Source: Pseudomonadota bacterium
GTDB lineage: Bacteria; Pseudomonadota; Alphaproteobacteria; Rhizobiales; JAKPQE01
Direction of reading: 5' to 3'
Length of the DNA: 64,000 bases
NCBI GenBank assembly: GCA_029572955.1
Contig: JAKPQE010000088.1
Span: 1 to 64,000, forward strand
Below the pieces are notes generated by a model. The model saw nothing but the letters and a program-made list of their open reading frames with translations, was not told where the DNA came from and searched no databases. The translations under genes were made by a program, and so were the position numbers. Positions 17,024-26,773 of this stretch are shown in pieces. Numbering within the stretch: the first letter of the stretch is position 1; each line of letters starts with the position of its first letter.

Positions 17024-18025
17024 CTAGAGCCAGCGCTTCCAGCGGGCGAGGAAGATGCCGCCGACGGCGATCGCGGCGAGCACGATGCTGACGCCCCAGA
17101 AGGCGCCGGCCGAGCCGGCGCCGGGAATCCCGCCGACATTCATGCCGAGCGCGCCGACGATCAGGTTGAGCGGCAGGAACACCGCCGCCGCCACCGACAG
17201 CACCAGCATGCGCTGATTGAGGACCTCGGCCCGCTTGTCGGTGATCTCCTCCTGCAGGATCGAGGCGCGGTCGTGGATCATCGACAGTTCCTCGGAAAAC
17301 CGCGTGACGTGATCGGCCGCCTCGCGCAGGCGGTTGCGGTCCGGCGCCGCGAACAGCGTCTGCGCCTCGATCGCCAGCCGGTCGAGCGCCATGCGCTGCG
17401 GCGCGATGAAACGATGCAGGCCCGTCGCCTGGCGGCGCGCCTCCGACAGCCGCCGCCGCAGGCTGGCGAAGGCATCGGTCGCCACCTCGTCCTCGAGGTC
17501 GTCGATCTGCTCGGAAAGCTCCTCGATCACCGGCTCCATGGCATTGGCGATGCGCAGTGCCAGCTCGGCGACGAACTCGCCGGTATTGGCGATCACGCGC
17601 CCGCGTGCGACGGCGGTGCGCAGATCGTCGAGCGCGTGCATCTCGCGATAGCTGACCGAGAGGATGCGATGCGCCTCGATCCACAGGCGCACCGAGACGA
17701 GGTCGTCAGGTTCGGCGCCGGGCGTCACGTTGACGCCGCGCAGGTTGAGCAGGAGCCCCTTCGGATAGCTGTCGCAGCGCGGCCGGGTCTCGGCGGCGAC
17801 GAGCGCGGCGGGACGGCTGCGCCCGAGGCCGGCCCAGTGGCTCAGCGCCTCGCGCGCCGCCTCGTCCGGCGCGTGCAGGTGCACCCAGAGGAAGGCCGCT
17901 TCCCCGGGGCCGCCATTGTTCCCCGCCTTCTGCCAGACGGCGATGATCTCCGGCTCCGCAATCGGATGGGCTGCGCCGTCGGCATCGAAGACGAGGGCGG
18001 AAAGCCCGCTGGCCATTTCGATCAT
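17024..18025 (-). CDS. CorA-family divalent cation transporter (ZntB-like)
   Basis: 333 residues with the CorA fold: a long cytoplasmic helical funnel (LRIANAMEPVIEELSEQIDD, DRASILQEEITDKRAEVLNQ) and two C-terminal membrane helices. The pore signature GALGMNVGGIPG contains the invariant GMN. ZntB exports or imports zinc, CorA moves magnesium; the post-GMN sequence with VGGIPG is more like ZntB. ATG 18025 is preferred: GAGGTGCCG precedes it and MIEMASG begins the conserved part, while GTG 18031 is the other option. It converges on the TadG-like gene with 13 bp between stops. Confidence 0.88.
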   Translation of the reverse strand: MIEMASGLSALVFDADGAAHPIAEPEIIAVWQKAGNNGGPGEAAFLWVHLHAPDEAAREALSHWAGLGRSRPAALVAAETRPRCDSYPKGLLLNLRGVNVTPGAEPDDLVSVRLWIEAHRILSVSYREMHALDDLRTAVARGRVIANTGEFVAELALRIANAMEPVIEELSEQIDDLEDEVATDAFASLRRRLSEARRQATGLHRFIAPQRMALDRLAIEAQTLFAAPDRNRLREAADHVTRFSEELSMIHDRASILQEEITDKRAEVLNQRMLVLSVAAAVFLPLNLIVGALGMNVGGIPGAGSAGAFWGVSIVLAAIAVGGIFLARWKRWL

Positions 18026-18518
18026 CGGCACCTCGCGCGCGAAAAGGAGACGTGCATGCCCGCGTCAGCCATAGACCGGCGCGCTGCCATTTACCAGTAC
18101 GCCCGATCGCCGCCAGCAATTCGAGGCCGACGGCACCGTCTTGCCGCGGAAACAGGTTCGGCGTTTTCGGTATTGGCGCCGAGACTATCGGGCAAACAGG
18201 CCGGCGACATGCGGTGATGTCTGGTGACGAGAAGTGTCAACTGTAGAAAATACCGATGTAGAAACTTGCTAATACGGAAATCCGTTCTTTCGAAAAGTGA
18301 CAAAATGTCTGGTTTCCGAACAGGAAGTCTGATCGTCCGAAGCGAGTATAAAGAAGATGGTGAATAATATTTGAGTATGGAAAGTTAATGACGATGATTT
18401 TGAGTGTCGATGAAAAGTTGTGCATCCCTAATAACGATTTCTTGAACGCCGGATTATTAATCCGACGGAAAGAATTGTCGTGCCAAAAGGGCCCTGATAA
18501 AAAAGCACGGGGGCACCG
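18026..18518. promoter_or_regulatory. AT-rich intergenic region before the CZB chemoreceptor
   Basis: 493 bp between divergent genes with no supported ORF. From about 18230 to 18480 the G+C drops well below the surroundings (for example GTATAAAGAAGATGGTGAAT, then AATATTTGAGTATGG). The region must hold the promoters of the CorA-family gene and the receptor. An atypical composition this long may also mark an old insertion. No RNA gene was recognised. Confidence 0.5.
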
Positions 18519-19910
18519 ATGCTGGGCTTTGCAAGCGCGCGCCGGACATCCGGCAACACCTATATGCCGGATCATAGTAATCATTCGCACGATACTGAAC
18601 CGCAGTTGGATCTCCGCCGTCTGGCCGACGCCCTGGAGACGCTGGCGGCAGGTCACCAGCCGTCGCTCGACGACGTGCCCGAGCCCGTCAGGGGTTCGCT
18701 GGCGCTGCTCGCCCGGCGCATGTCGGAGCGCGACCGCGCCGATCTCGCCCACGCCGTCGACTTCTCGATGCAGGCGAGCGAGACCATGGTCGCGGCGGCC
18801 CGGATCACCGGCGAAGTGCGCACCATCGGCCAGAAGACCGGCAGCATGTCGGCGGCGATCGAGGAGCTGAACGCCTCGATGAACCAGATCGCCGGCTTCG
18901 CGACGACCTCGTCGGAAGAGATGACCCGCGCCGCGACGCTGATGCGCGAGGGCGCGCATTCGGTCGCCTCGGCGACCGGATCGATCGAGACGATCTCCGG
19001 CTCGGTGAACGGCATGGCCGGCAAGGTCGATGCCCTCGAGGACGCCTCCGAGCAGATCGCCGAAATCCTCGGCACCATCGACGCCATCGCCAAGCAGACC
19101 AATCTCCTCGCCCTCAACGCCACCATCGAGGCGGCGCGGGCCGGCGAGGCCGGGCGCGGCTTTGCGGTCGTCGCCAGCGAGGTCAAGGCGCTCTCGGCCC
19201 AGACCAGCCGGGCGACCGAGGACATCAGCGAACGGATCGAGCGGCTGAAGGCCGACGTCGGCGAGCTGCTCTCCTCGATGATCGCGGCCAACGAAGCGGT
19301 TGCCGAAGGCCGCACCGTCACGGCCGCCGCCAACGAACAGATCGCCGCCGTCAACGACCTCGTCGCGGCCAATGCCGAGCGCCTGTCGGAAGTCTCCACC
19401 GTGGTCGCCGAGCAGGCCGCGGCGACCGACGAGCTGTCGCACGGCGTCGCCGAGATCGTGCGCGGCGTCGAGGAAGTCGCCGATCTCGCCGAGCTGACGA
19501 TCGGTGCCGTCGGCGCCACCGAGATGCTGGTCAACGAGCAGCTCAAGACCTTCGACAACCGCGAGATCAAGGACTTCGTGCTGTTCCGCGCCAAGTCCGA
19601 CCATGTCCTGTGGAAGAAGATCCTTGCCGAGATGATCGTCGGCATCAAATCGGTCGATGCCTCGGGCCTTTCCGATCACCACGGCTGCCGCCTCGGCAAG
19701 TGGTACGACGAGGTCAGGGATCCCTCGATCCGCAACCATCCGGCCTTTGCCAGGCTGGCCGGCCCGCACGCCGCGGTCCACACCCACGGCAAGGCGGCGG
19801 CGGCGCTCCACGCCCGCGCCGATCTCGCCGGCGCGACCGCCGAAATCAAGGAAATGGAAAAGGCCTCGATCGAGGTCGTGCACCTGCTCGACGAGCTGAT
19901 CGCCCGCTGA
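18519..19910 (+). CDS. Soluble methyl-accepting chemotaxis protein with CZB zinc domain
   Basis: 463 residues, no membrane helix. The MCP signalling domain (about residues 90-340) has the conserved tip [20 protein letters not shown] and [12 protein letters not shown]. The last 110 residues form a CZB chemoreceptor zinc-binding domain: [28 protein letters not shown] and HAAVHTHGK supply the usual His, Cys, His, His zinc ligands. CZB receptors sense zinc, oxidants or pH. The first 85 residues have no known sensor fold. Start 18519 has CGGGGGCACCG upstream; ATG 18564 (MPDHSNHSH) is possible. A second CZB receptor with two further domains lies at 38272-40248. Confidence 0.92.
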   Translation: MLGFASARRTSGNTYMPDHSNHSHDTEPQLDLRRLADALETLAAGHQPSLDDVPEPVRGSLALLARRMSERDRADLAHAVDFSMQASETMVAAARITGEVRTIGQKTGSMSAAIEELNASMNQIAGFATTSSEEMTRAATLMREGAHSVASATGSIETISGSVNGMAGKVDALEDASEQIAEILGTIDAIAKQTNLLALNATIEAARAGEAGRGFAVVASEVKALSAQTSRATEDISERIERLKADVGELLSSMIAANEAVAEGRTVTAAANEQIAAVNDLVAANAERLSEVSTVVAEQAAATDELSHGVAEIVRGVEEVADLAELTIGAVGATEMLVNEQLKTFDNREIKDFVLFRAKSDHVLWKKILAEMIVGIKSVDASGLSDHHGCRLGKWYDEVRDPSIRNHPAFARLAGPHAAVHTHGKAAAALHARADLAGATAEIKEMEKASIEVVHLLDELIAR

Positions 19911-19978
19911 GCGATCGAAGCACCGGAACCGGGGGCGTGGTCGATGTCGGCCGCGCCCCGTTTCGTTGGTACGGTCGC

Positions 19979-20884
19979 TCAGAGCCGGTAGCCGTGTTCG
20001 GCAAGGAAGGCGGCGAGCGCCTCGGGGAAGGTGAGGCGGATCGACTGGCCTTGCGGGCACGAACCGTCGGGCTGCGGCCGCTTGCACGTCTCGAGGCCCC
20101 AGTCGGAGCTCCGGTCGTAGCTCTTCAGCATCGTCGCCCAGGCCTCGGCGCCTTCGCCGACGAGGCTCTTGGACGCCACCCAGCCGGCGAGGTAGCCGTT
20201 CGAGCGGCGGATGTCCTGATCCGTGCCCCAGCTTTCGAGCCCGGCGAGATGGTCGCGCATCAGCCGCTCGTAGCGCGGCTCGCGGCTGACGTCGCGCAGC
20301 TTGCGGCCCTCGAGGCGCTTCACCGTCAGCGGCGCGGCGCTGCAGGCATAGCAATCGAAGGCGTAGTAGAAGGCGTTGTCCGGCAGCACCAGCTCGCCCC
20401 GGCCGTCGCCGTCCGCATCGCTGACGACGTTCTCCCCGCCGCCGTCGAAATCGCCGGCCTCGACCGCCTCCCAATGCTTGCCGGTGCCGTCGCTGACCGC
20501 GATCTGGACGTTGGTGCAGCAATGGGCGCCGCCGCTGAAGCTGGTGAACACCACCTCCGGATAGGGGTTCGAGGGGTCCATCTCGACGATCGTCGCCTCG
20601 CCCGGCGGCACCTCCCAGCCCGGCGCCATGCCGTTGACGCGCAGCACCTCCTTGCCGCCCGATTCGACGACGAGCACCGGTGTCGCCATGTCGTCGACGG
20701 TCTTGACGAGGATGTAGGCCGAGACCCCGTCCATGGAGATCGCCGGCGCGCCCGGGCCGTCGCCGATGCTGGTCGTCGGCCAGTCGGCAGCCTGCGCCGC
20801 CATGGGGAGCAAAGCCGCCACGGCGAGCAGCGCTGCCGCGAGCACCGCCATCCGCGCAAGTCTGCGCCATGCCGCCGATGCCAT
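19979..20884 (-). CDS. Secreted protein with calcium-binding-like repeat (unknown function)
   Basis: 301 residues. MASAAWRRLARMAVLAAALL starts a long signal peptide ending near AAQAA. The mature part contains VEAGDFDGGGENVVSDADGD followed by GRGELVLPD, a DxDxDG-type calcium-binding loop as in FG-GAP/VCBS repeats, and several Cys (GAHCCTN, FDCYACSAAP, ETCKRP, GSCPQG) that could form disulfides in the periplasm. The GGGGGAGG six bases before ATG 20884 fixes the start. Not recognised beyond this; the FG-GAP likeness suggests a periplasmic or surface binding protein. Neighbour to an APH/kinase fusion gene with 94 bp between them. Confidence 0.72.
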   Translation of the reverse strand: MASAAWRRLARMAVLAAALLAVAALLPMAAQAADWPTTSIGDGPGAPAISMDGVSAYILVKTVDDMATPVLVVESGGKEVLRVNGMAPGWEVPPGEATIVEMDPSNPYPEVVFTSFSGGAHCCTNVQIAVSDGTGKHWEAVEAGDFDGGGENVVSDADGDGRGELVLPDNAFYYAFDCYACSAAPLTVKRLEGRKLRDVSREPRYERLMRDHLAGLESWGTDQDIRRSNGYLAGWVASKSLVGEGAEAWATMLKSYDRSSDWGLETCKRPQPDGSCPQGQSIRLTFPEALAAFLAEHGYRL

Positions 20885-20978
20885 GTCGAACCTCCCCCTG
20901 CCCGAACCCTGCCGCATGATTGACCGCACGCGGGGTCGCTGGCAAGCGCCGCGCCGCCGCTCCGTCGGTGCGCCTCGG

Positions 20979-22571
20979 TCAGTGGGTTCCGGTATCGCCC
21001 GCAATGGCCCGCAAGGCCGCTGCCAGCGTCGTCTCGAAGGCGTTGCCGGCATCGATCCGGTGCCAGTCGAGACTGCCGAGATCGTAGCGCAGCTGGCGCA
21101 GGACGATCTCGCGATCGGCATCGGAAGCATCGCCCGTGCGGGTCTCGACGCGGTCGATCAGCACCTCGGCCGGGGCATCGAGCCAGATGCCGATGAACGG
21201 CGCCTCGACCGCCTCGGCGACCCGGGCCAGCGCCTGGCGCTCGTCCTCGCGGGCAAAGACCGCATCGAAGATCACCGCATGGCCGGCGGCGAGCACGGCC
21301 CGCGCCTTGTTGCAGAGGCGATGGTAGACCGCCGTCGTCACCTCCGGCTCGTAGGCGTCGCGCGGCAGCTTGTCGATGTCGGGCACGCCGAACATCGCCT
21401 TGCGTTCGAGGTCGGAGCGCAGCAGCACCGCGCCGGGCGGCCGGCCGAGACCGGGGGCGAGATGGCGGGCAAGGGTCGACTTGCCCGAACCCGAGAGCCC
21501 GCCGATGCCCACGAGCAGCGGCTCGAGCGGTTCGAGCAGCATTTCCGCCGTCTCGAAATAGCGCACCGCCTCGCGCTCGCAGTCCTCGCGCGCCGCGCCC
21601 TGGAGCCGCGGCGCCCGCGCCGCCTCGACCATGGCGCGGATCGCCGCGCGCAGCATCATGTAGAAGGGCAGGGCGACGAGACCTTCGAGGTCCGCCTCGC
21701 GTCGCGTCAGGTGCAGATAGCGGTTGAAGACGAGGTTGGCCTCGTCGGCCATGTCGCGCTCCCAGAGATCCATCAGCAGGAAGGCGAGGTCGTAAAGCAC
21801 GTCCGAGGTGGCGATGCGATCGTCGAATTCGATCGCGTCGAAGAGCACCGCGCGGCCCTCGAACAGGGCGATGTTGCGAAGGTGGCAGTCGCCGTGGCAG
21901 AGCCGCACGAGGCCCTGCCGGCCGCGCGCCTCGACGACCGGCGAGAGACGGGCGAGATGGGCGCGCGCGCTCGCCGACAGCTCGTGCACGCGGGCCGGCG
22001 GAAAGAGGTCGGGTCGGGCAAGGAACGCCGCCTCGTTGTCCTCGATGTAGCGGCCGACATCGGCGAGCCACGCCGCGGCATCGCGCACCGGGGCGGCGGC
22101 ATGGGCGGCCGCGACGATCTCGGCAAGGTCGAGCACCAGGCCGGCGTCGAGCCCCTTTTCCTCGGCGACGACATCGAGCGTCGTCTCGAAGCGGCGCATC
22201 AGCAGCGCCCATTCGACCGGCTCGCCCGGGCCGCCGAAACCGAGGCTGCCGTCGGCGCGGCGCACGATCGGCTCGACCGAGAGATAGATGCCCGGCGCGT
22301 TGGCGCGGTTGACCTCGATCTCGTGGACGAGGGCGGCGTGACGCTTGTCGAGCGTCGAGAAATCCATGAACGGGAAGGCGACGGCGCGCTTGACCTTCAG
22401 CGCCTTGTCGGCGCCGAGAAAGACCACGGCGCCGTGCGTGTCCGCCCGTTCGAGCGGGCCGCTGGCGCCCCAATTGCGCGGATCGGCGAGGAACGCGAAT
22501 ACCTCGCTCTGGTCCGTGTCGCCTTCGCCTGCCGTGGAGACGGCACCCCCCCTCGGCTCGCGTCCGCTCAT
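20979..22571 (-). CDS. Fusion of aminoglycoside-phosphotransferase-like domain and P-loop kinase
   Basis: 530 residues with two parts. The N-terminal 330 residues are a protein-kinase-like fold of the APH family: VVFLGADKALKVKRAVAFPF holds the ATP-lysine region, and RLCHGDCHLRNIALFEGRAV with LFDAIEFDDR holds the catalytic HGDCHxxN and Mg-binding D. The C-terminal 170 residues are an AAA_33/zeta-like P-loop kinase with GIGGLSGSGKSTLARHL (Walker A) and VIFDAVFARE. Fused proteins of this plan are widespread in proteobacteria and their substrate is unproven; aminoglycoside resistance should not be assumed. ATG 22571 is preferred (GAGGACAGGAG upstream). Confidence 0.85.
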   Translation of the reverse strand: MSGREPRGGAVSTAGEGDTDQSEVFAFLADPRNWGASGPLERADTHGAVVFLGADKALKVKRAVAFPFMDFSTLDKRHAALVHEIEVNRANAPGIYLSVEPIVRRADGSLGFGGPGEPVEWALLMRRFETTLDVVAEEKGLDAGLVLDLAEIVAAAHAAAPVRDAAAWLADVGRYIEDNEAAFLARPDLFPPARVHELSASARAHLARLSPVVEARGRQGLVRLCHGDCHLRNIALFEGRAVLFDAIEFDDRIATSDVLYDLAFLLMDLWERDMADEANLVFNRYLHLTRREADLEGLVALPFYMMLRAAIRAMVEAARAPRLQGAAREDCEREAVRYFETAEMLLEPLEPLLVGIGGLSGSGKSTLARHLAPGLGRPPGAVLLRSDLERKAMFGVPDIDKLPRDAYEPEVTTAVYHRLCNKARAVLAAGHAVIFDAVFAREDERQALARVAEAVEAPFIGIWLDAPAEVLIDRVETRTGDASDADREIVLRQLRYDLGSLDWHRIDAGNAFETTLAAALRAIAGDTGTH

Positions 22572-22730
22572 GGCTCCTGTCCTCAACCGCCTTGCCCGAT
22601 CTTCGATCAGGTGCTAGGGCGTGGCGTTGATCAAGGTCAATGCCGGCCGTGACCCAAGTGTCACGGTTGAGAGTGTCGTCGCGTGGCGTTCGCGCACCCC
22701 GCAGACGCAAGGAACGGGGGGAAGGAAGTT

Positions 22731-23108
22731 ATGGCCGAGAACGTGCTGAAGAAAGTCCGCCTCAACATGGCGCGCACCAAGGAATTCCCCGTCGGCAGCG
22801 CCCTGCACGGCTACGAGTTTGTCGCCCCCCTCGACGAGACGGGTCATATCGACGCGGACAGCTGGAAGAAGCACCGCGACAAGTGCCGCGTGCGCCGTTT
22901 CTGGGGCAGCGAGGAAGACGAGGTCGGTCATCTCGTGCACAAGCCGGGCGGCAGCTGGGCGTTCCATTACGACATCGACGGCGACGACGACGACGAGGCC
23001 GGCTACAAGTTCGGCGCCCACGCTTTCGTGCCGGGCGAATACGTCTCGATCCGCGACGAGGACGGCGACCTCATTCCCTTCGTCGTGGTGCACATCGAAA
23101 ACATGTGA
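22731..23108 (+). CDS. Conserved hypothetical protein, acidic, 125 residues
   Basis: A small soluble protein (MAENVLKKVRLNMARTKEFP, then VGSALHGYEFVAPLD) with a very acidic middle (DIDGDDDDEAGYKFG) and a strand-rich end (EYVSIRDEDGDLIPFVVVHI). GAAGGAAG lies just before ATG 22731. Proteins like this occur in rhizobial genomes without a known role. No catalytic motif is seen. It is followed 134 bp later by a small heat-shock gene, which could imply a stress link, but that is inference only. Confidence 0.7.
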   Translation: MAENVLKKVRLNMARTKEFPVGSALHGYEFVAPLDETGHIDADSWKKHRDKCRVRRFWGSEEDEVGHLVHKPGGSWAFHYDIDGDDDDEAGYKFGAHAFVPGEYVSIRDEDGDLIPFVVVHIENM

Positions 23109-23242
23109 CCTCCCGCCATCGGCGGTCGAGACGCGAACCCGCCCCTTTATCGGGGGCGGGCGGCTCCCCACATATTCATCAGAAGGTTTCGGGGCGTGCT
23201 CCCGGAGCGGAGTGTCGCCCCGCCGAGTGTGAGGAGGTCGAC

Positions 23243-23695
23243 ATGAAGACCACGCTTCCTTCGTTCTTCTCCCGCGAGACCGAGCCGTTCCGTTCGCTGC
23301 AGCGCGAGGTCGAGCGGGTATTCCACGATTTCGGACGTCTGCCCGGCGTGTTCGGCAAGGGCGAGATGCCGGCGATGAACGTCGCCGAGAACAGCGACGG
23401 CGTCGAGGTCACCGCCGAGCTGCCCGGATGCGCCGAGGCGGACATCGACGTCACGCTGGTCGGCGACGTCCTGACCATCAAGGGCGAGAAGAAGGTCGAG
23501 ACCGAAGACAAGAAGAACGACTACCACGTCTTCGAGCGCGCCTACGGCTCGTTCCGCCGCGACGTCTCCCTGCCTTTCGCCGCCGAGTCCGACAAGGTCA
23601 CGGCGACTTTCGACAAGGGCGTCCTCAAGGTCGTCGTTCCGCGCCCGGCCGAGGTCGCCGCGAAGACCGCCAGGATCGCGATCGGCAAGGCCTGA
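23243..23695 (+). CDS. Small heat-shock protein, Hsp20/alpha-crystallin family
   Basis: 150 residues. The alpha-crystallin domain covers about residues 43-145: PAMNVAENSDGVEVTAELPG, then the strands TIKGEKKVETEDKKNDYHVF, ERAYGSFRRDVSLPF and FDKGVLKVVVPRP, the last holding the conserved GVLxV motif. The N-terminal 40 residues (FRSLQREVERVFHDFG) are the oligomerisation arm. Such proteins hold unfolding proteins in a foldable state during heat stress. GAGGAGG precedes ATG 23243. A strong terminator follows. Confidence 0.93.
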   Translation: MKTTLPSFFSRETEPFRSLQREVERVFHDFGRLPGVFGKGEMPAMNVAENSDGVEVTAELPGCAEADIDVTLVGDVLTIKGEKKVETEDKKNDYHVFERAYGSFRRDVSLPFAAESDKVTATFDKGVLKVVVPRPAEVAAKTARIAIGKA

Positions 23696-23745
23696 ACGTC
23701 GCCGCGCGATTGCCGGGTGGCGATTGCCGGATGCCGGCACAAACG

Positions 23746-23779
23746 AGGCGGCCCTCCCCGGGGTGGGGAGGGCCGCCTT
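23746..23779. terminator. Bidirectional terminator between hsp20 and DUF1344 genes
   Basis: A 14-bp perfect stem, AGGCGGCCCTCCCC / GGGGAGGGCCGCCT, with a five-base loop and a T after it, lying between two converging genes. Confidence 0.8.
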
Positions 23780-23803
23780 GTCGATTTCAGTACGAGCGCG
23801 CCG

Positions 23804-24058
23804 TTACTCGGTCGTCTCGATGTTGTTCAGCAGCTTCTTGCCGTCGACGACATCGTAGAACACCAGCACCTTGGTGCCGGGGTCGAGACCGTCGACGTTG
23901 AACTCGTCCGGGATGGCGAACTGGCTGCCGTCGGCGAGCATCAGGATGCCCTTTTCGGTGTCGATCTTCTTGATGGTGCCATGCATGTCGTCGGCGTTGG
24001 CGCCGGTTGCGAAGGCGGCCAGTCCGAGGAGGACTGCGGAAAGGATCCATTTGCGCAT
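23804..24058 (-). CDS. DUF1344 family small secreted protein
   Basis: 84 residues: a signal peptide (MRKWILSAVLLGLAAFATGA) and one DUF1344 domain, DMHGTIKKIDTEKGILMLAD followed by GSQFAIPDEFNVDGLDPGTK. The family is short, periplasmic and typical of rhizobia and Brucella; its function is unknown, but the fold looks like a small beta-barrel. GGAG lies 11 bp before ATG 24058. The same frame is open far upstream as an antisense shadow of aroC and ribB; that extension is rejected. Confidence 0.85.
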   Translation of the reverse strand: MRKWILSAVLLGLAAFATGANADDMHGTIKKIDTEKGILMLADGSQFAIPDEFNVDGLDPGTKVLVFYDVVDGKKLLNNIETTE

Positions 24059-24286
24059 GTGGGCTTTGTCTCCGACGGTCCTTGTCGGTGGACCGGATTT
24101 GGGGGTCACGCTCATCGAATCGTATCGCTGTGGCGGAATTTCGACCAGCTTTGACGATCGGTCCATGTTTTTTGACGGTTGAGGACCACCGGCAGGGGTG
24201 TTTTTGCAATCCGGGCGTTTGACCGCCGCGCGGAAGCGACTTAAGAACCCCTGTTCGTCACGACAAGATCTTCTCGGCACTGGTAG

Positions 24287-25375
24287 ATGTCGCATAACAG
24301 CTTCGGCCATCTCTTCCGCATGACCACCTGGGGCGAGAGCCACGGCCCGGCGATCGGCTGCGTCGTCGATGGCTGTCCGCCGCGCATCCCGATCACCGAG
24401 GAGGAGATCCAGCTCGATCTCGACCGTCGCCGGCCGGGCCAGTCGCGCTTCACCACGCAGCGCCGCGAGCCCGATCAGGTGCGCATCCTGTCGGGCATCA
24501 TGCAGGAGACGCCGGACGGGCCCTGGCTGACCACCGGCACGCCGATCTCGCTCGTCATCGAGAATGTCGACCAGCGCTCCAAGGACTATTCCAATATCGC
24601 CGGCGCCTATCGCCCGGGTCACGCCGACATCACCTACGACGCCAAATACGGCATCCGCGACCATCGCGGCGGCGGCCGGTCCTCGGCCCGCGAGACGGCG
24701 ATGCGTGTCGCCGCAGGCGCGATCGCGCGGAAGGTGGTGCCGGGCCTGCGCGTCCGCGGCGCCCTCGTGCAGGTCGGGCCGCACGCCGTCGACCGGTCCC
24801 GCTGGCACTGGGACGAGGTCGCGCGCAACGACTTCTTCTGCCCCGACCCCGAGATGGTCCCGGTCTGGACCGACTATCTCGATGCCATCCGCAAGGACGG
24901 CTCCTCGATCGGCGCCGTCGTCGAGATCGTCGCCGACGGCGTGCCCGCCGGCCTCGGCGCGCCGATCTACGGCAAGCTCGACCAGGACATCGCCTCGGCG
25001 CTGATGTCGATCAACGCCGTCAAGGGCGTCGAGATCGGCGACGGCTTCGCCACCGCCATGCTGCGCGGCGAGGACAATGCCGACGAGCTGACCATCGAGG
25101 ACGGCCGCCCGGTCTATCTGTCCAATCACGCCGGCGGCATTCTCGGCGGCATCGCGACCGGCCAGCCGATCGTCGCCCGCTTCGCCGTCAAGCCGACCTC
25201 GTCGATCCTCATTCCGCGCCGCACCGTGACGCGTGAGGGCGAGGAGACAGAGATCGTCACCAAGGGGCGCCACGACCCCTGCGTCGGCATCCGCGCCGTG
25301 CCGGTCGGCGAGGCGATGCTCGCCCTGGTGCTGGCCGACCACTATCTCAGACATCGCGGCCAGATCGGCGCCTAG
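24287..25375 (+). CDS. aroC: Chorismate synthase
   Basis: 362 residues; the last enzyme of the shikimate pathway, converting EPSP to chorismate with reduced FMN as cofactor. Signatures: [16 protein letters not shown] at residues 16-31, [16 protein letters not shown], and [20 protein letters not shown] leading into [18 protein letters not shown]. The C-terminal block ending HYLRHRGQ is intact. The start lies on the first conserved Met. The stop TAG directly abuts repeat array B, which separates it from ribB, an FMN-precursor gene. Confidence 0.97.
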   Translation: MSHNSFGHLFRMTTWGESHGPAIGCVVDGCPPRIPITEEEIQLDLDRRRPGQSRFTTQRREPDQVRILSGIMQETPDGPWLTTGTPISLVIENVDQRSKDYSNIAGAYRPGHADITYDAKYGIRDHRGGGRSSARETAMRVAAGAIARKVVPGLRVRGALVQVGPHAVDRSRWHWDEVARNDFFCPDPEMVPVWTDYLDAIRKDGSSIGAVVEIVADGVPAGLGAPIYGKLDQDIASALMSINAVKGVEIGDGFATAMLRGEDNADELTIEDGRPVYLSNHAGGILGGIATGQPIVARFAVKPTSSILIPRRTVTREGEETEIVTKGRHDPCVGIRAVPVGEAMLALVLADHYLRHRGQIGA

Positions 25376-25602
25376 AGCATCGGGCCGAAAAGTGGACACC
25401 GGTTTTCGGGGAAACCCGATGCGGACGAGAACAAGTGCATCGGGCCGAAAAGTGGGCACTGGTTTTCGGGGAAACCCGATGCGGACGAGAACAAGTGCAT
25501 CGGGCCGAAAAGTGGGCACCGGTTTTCGGGGCAACCCGATGCGGACGAGAACGAGCGCATCGGGCCGAAAAGTGGACACCGGTTTTCGGGGGCACCCGAT
25601 GC
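25376..25602. repeat. Repeat array B: four 60-bp copies of the nested palindrome
   Basis: The period is exactly 60 bp. Each copy has outer arms GCATCGGG / CCCGATGC and the inner CCGAAAA..TTTTCGG; the tail between copies is GGACGAGAACAAGT or GGACGAGAACGAGC. It begins flush with the aroC TAG. Inner arms match array A, but the linker is different and shorter. Confidence 0.95.
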
Positions 25603-25666
25603 GAAAGAAGAACAGGAACGGCGGTCGATGCGCTTGCGCCAGCCGCCTCATGCCAAGGAGCAGCGC

Positions 25667-26773
25667 ATGACCACCGACCTCAACCGGGTCATCGAAGCCA
25701 TCCGCGCCATCGAGGCCGGCGAGATCGTCGTCGTCACCGATGACGACGACCGGGAGAACGAGGGCGACCTCATCATGGCGGCCTCGCTCGCCACCCCGGA
25801 GAAGATCGCCTTCATCGTCCGCCACACGAGCGGCATCCTGTGCACGCCGCTGACCCGCGAGGAGGCGCGCCGGCTCCACCTCGAGCCGATGGTCGCCGAC
25901 AACGACGCCCCGCTCGGCACCGCCTTTACGATCACCGTCGACTATCGCCATGGCCTGACCACCGGCATCTCCGCCGCCGAGCGCTGCGACACCGTCCGCG
26001 CTCTCGCCAACCCGAATTCGGGTGCCGGCGATTTCGTCCGCCCCGGTCACATCTTCCCGCTCATCGCCCGCGAGGGCGGCGTCCTCATGCGCTCCGGCCA
26101 CACCGAAGCGGCGGTCGACCTTTGCCGTCTCGCCGGGCTCTCCCCGGTCGGCGTCATCTGCGAACTCGTCAACGACGACGGCACGGTCAAGCGCGGCACC
26201 CAGGTCGAGGCCTTCGCCAGGGAACATGGCCTGAAGCTCGTCTCGGTCGCCGACCTCATCGCCTATCGCCAGCGCAAGGAACATCTGGTCGAGCGCGTCG
26301 ACACCTTCCCGATCGAGACCTTCGCCGGCCCGGCGACGGGCATCTCCTATTCGACGCCGTGGGATCCGATGCAGCACCTCGCGATCGTCTTCGGCGACAT
26401 CCGCGACGGTCGCGGCGTGCCGGTGCGCCTGCAGCTCGAATCCGTCGTCGACGACGTGTTCGGCCGGAATGGCGGCCTGCGCTCGGTGATGGATCGCATC
26501 GCCAAGGGCGGCCGCGGCGTCGTCGTCTATCTGCGCGAAGGCTCGACCGGCGTTGCCAGGGGCCCGAACATGCGCCCGCGCGAGAAGGAATCCGAGGAAC
26601 ACGGCTCGGCCCAGGCGCGCCAGGACGAGTGGCGCGAGATCGGCCTCGGCGCCCAGATCCTGAAGGATCTCGGCATCGGCTCGATCCGCCTGCTCGCCTC
26701 GCGCGAGCGCCGCTATGTCGGCATTTCCGGCTTCGACATCGAGATCGAGGCAACCGAGATCCTCGACGGGTAA
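25667..26773 (+). CDS. ribB: 3,4-dihydroxy-2-butanone 4-phosphate synthase with dead GTP cyclohydrolase II domain (RibBX type)
   Basis: 368 residues. The N-terminal 205 residues are RibB, which makes the four-carbon precursor of riboflavin from ribulose 5-phosphate: VVTDDDDRENEGDLIMAA, the SGILCTPL block and GHTEAAVDLCRLAGL are intact. The C-terminal 155 residues resemble GTP cyclohydrolase II (HLAIVFGDI, DLGIGSIRLL), but the zinc-binding Cys block is gone (no Cys after residue about 175) and the domain cannot be active as RibA. Such RibB-plus-inactive-RibA proteins are known in proteobacteria as RibBX. AAGGAG precedes ATG 25667. It is bracketed by repeat arrays B and C. Confidence 0.93.
   Translation: MTTDLNRVIEAIRAIEAGEIVVVTDDDDRENEGDLIMAASLATPEKIAFIVRHTSGILCTPLTREEARRLHLEPMVADNDAPLGTAFTITVDYRHGLTTGISAAERCDTVRALANPNSGAGDFVRPGHIFPLIAREGGVLMRSGHTEAAVDLCRLAGLSPVGVICELVNDDGTVKRGTQVEAFAREHGLKLVSVADLIAYRQRKEHLVERVDTFPIETFAGPATGISYSTPWDPMQHLAIVFGDIRDGRGVPVRLQLESVVDDVFGRNGGLRSVMDRIAKGGRGVVVYLREGSTGVARGPNMRPREKESEEHGSAQARQDEWREIGLGAQILKDLGIGSIRLLASRERRYVGISGFDIEIEATEILDG

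Noticed and set aside
20979-22571. APH-like fusion as an aminoglycoside resistance gene
   Set aside because: The domain is of the widespread APH/P-loop fusion family with unknown substrate; nothing in the context suggests resistance.
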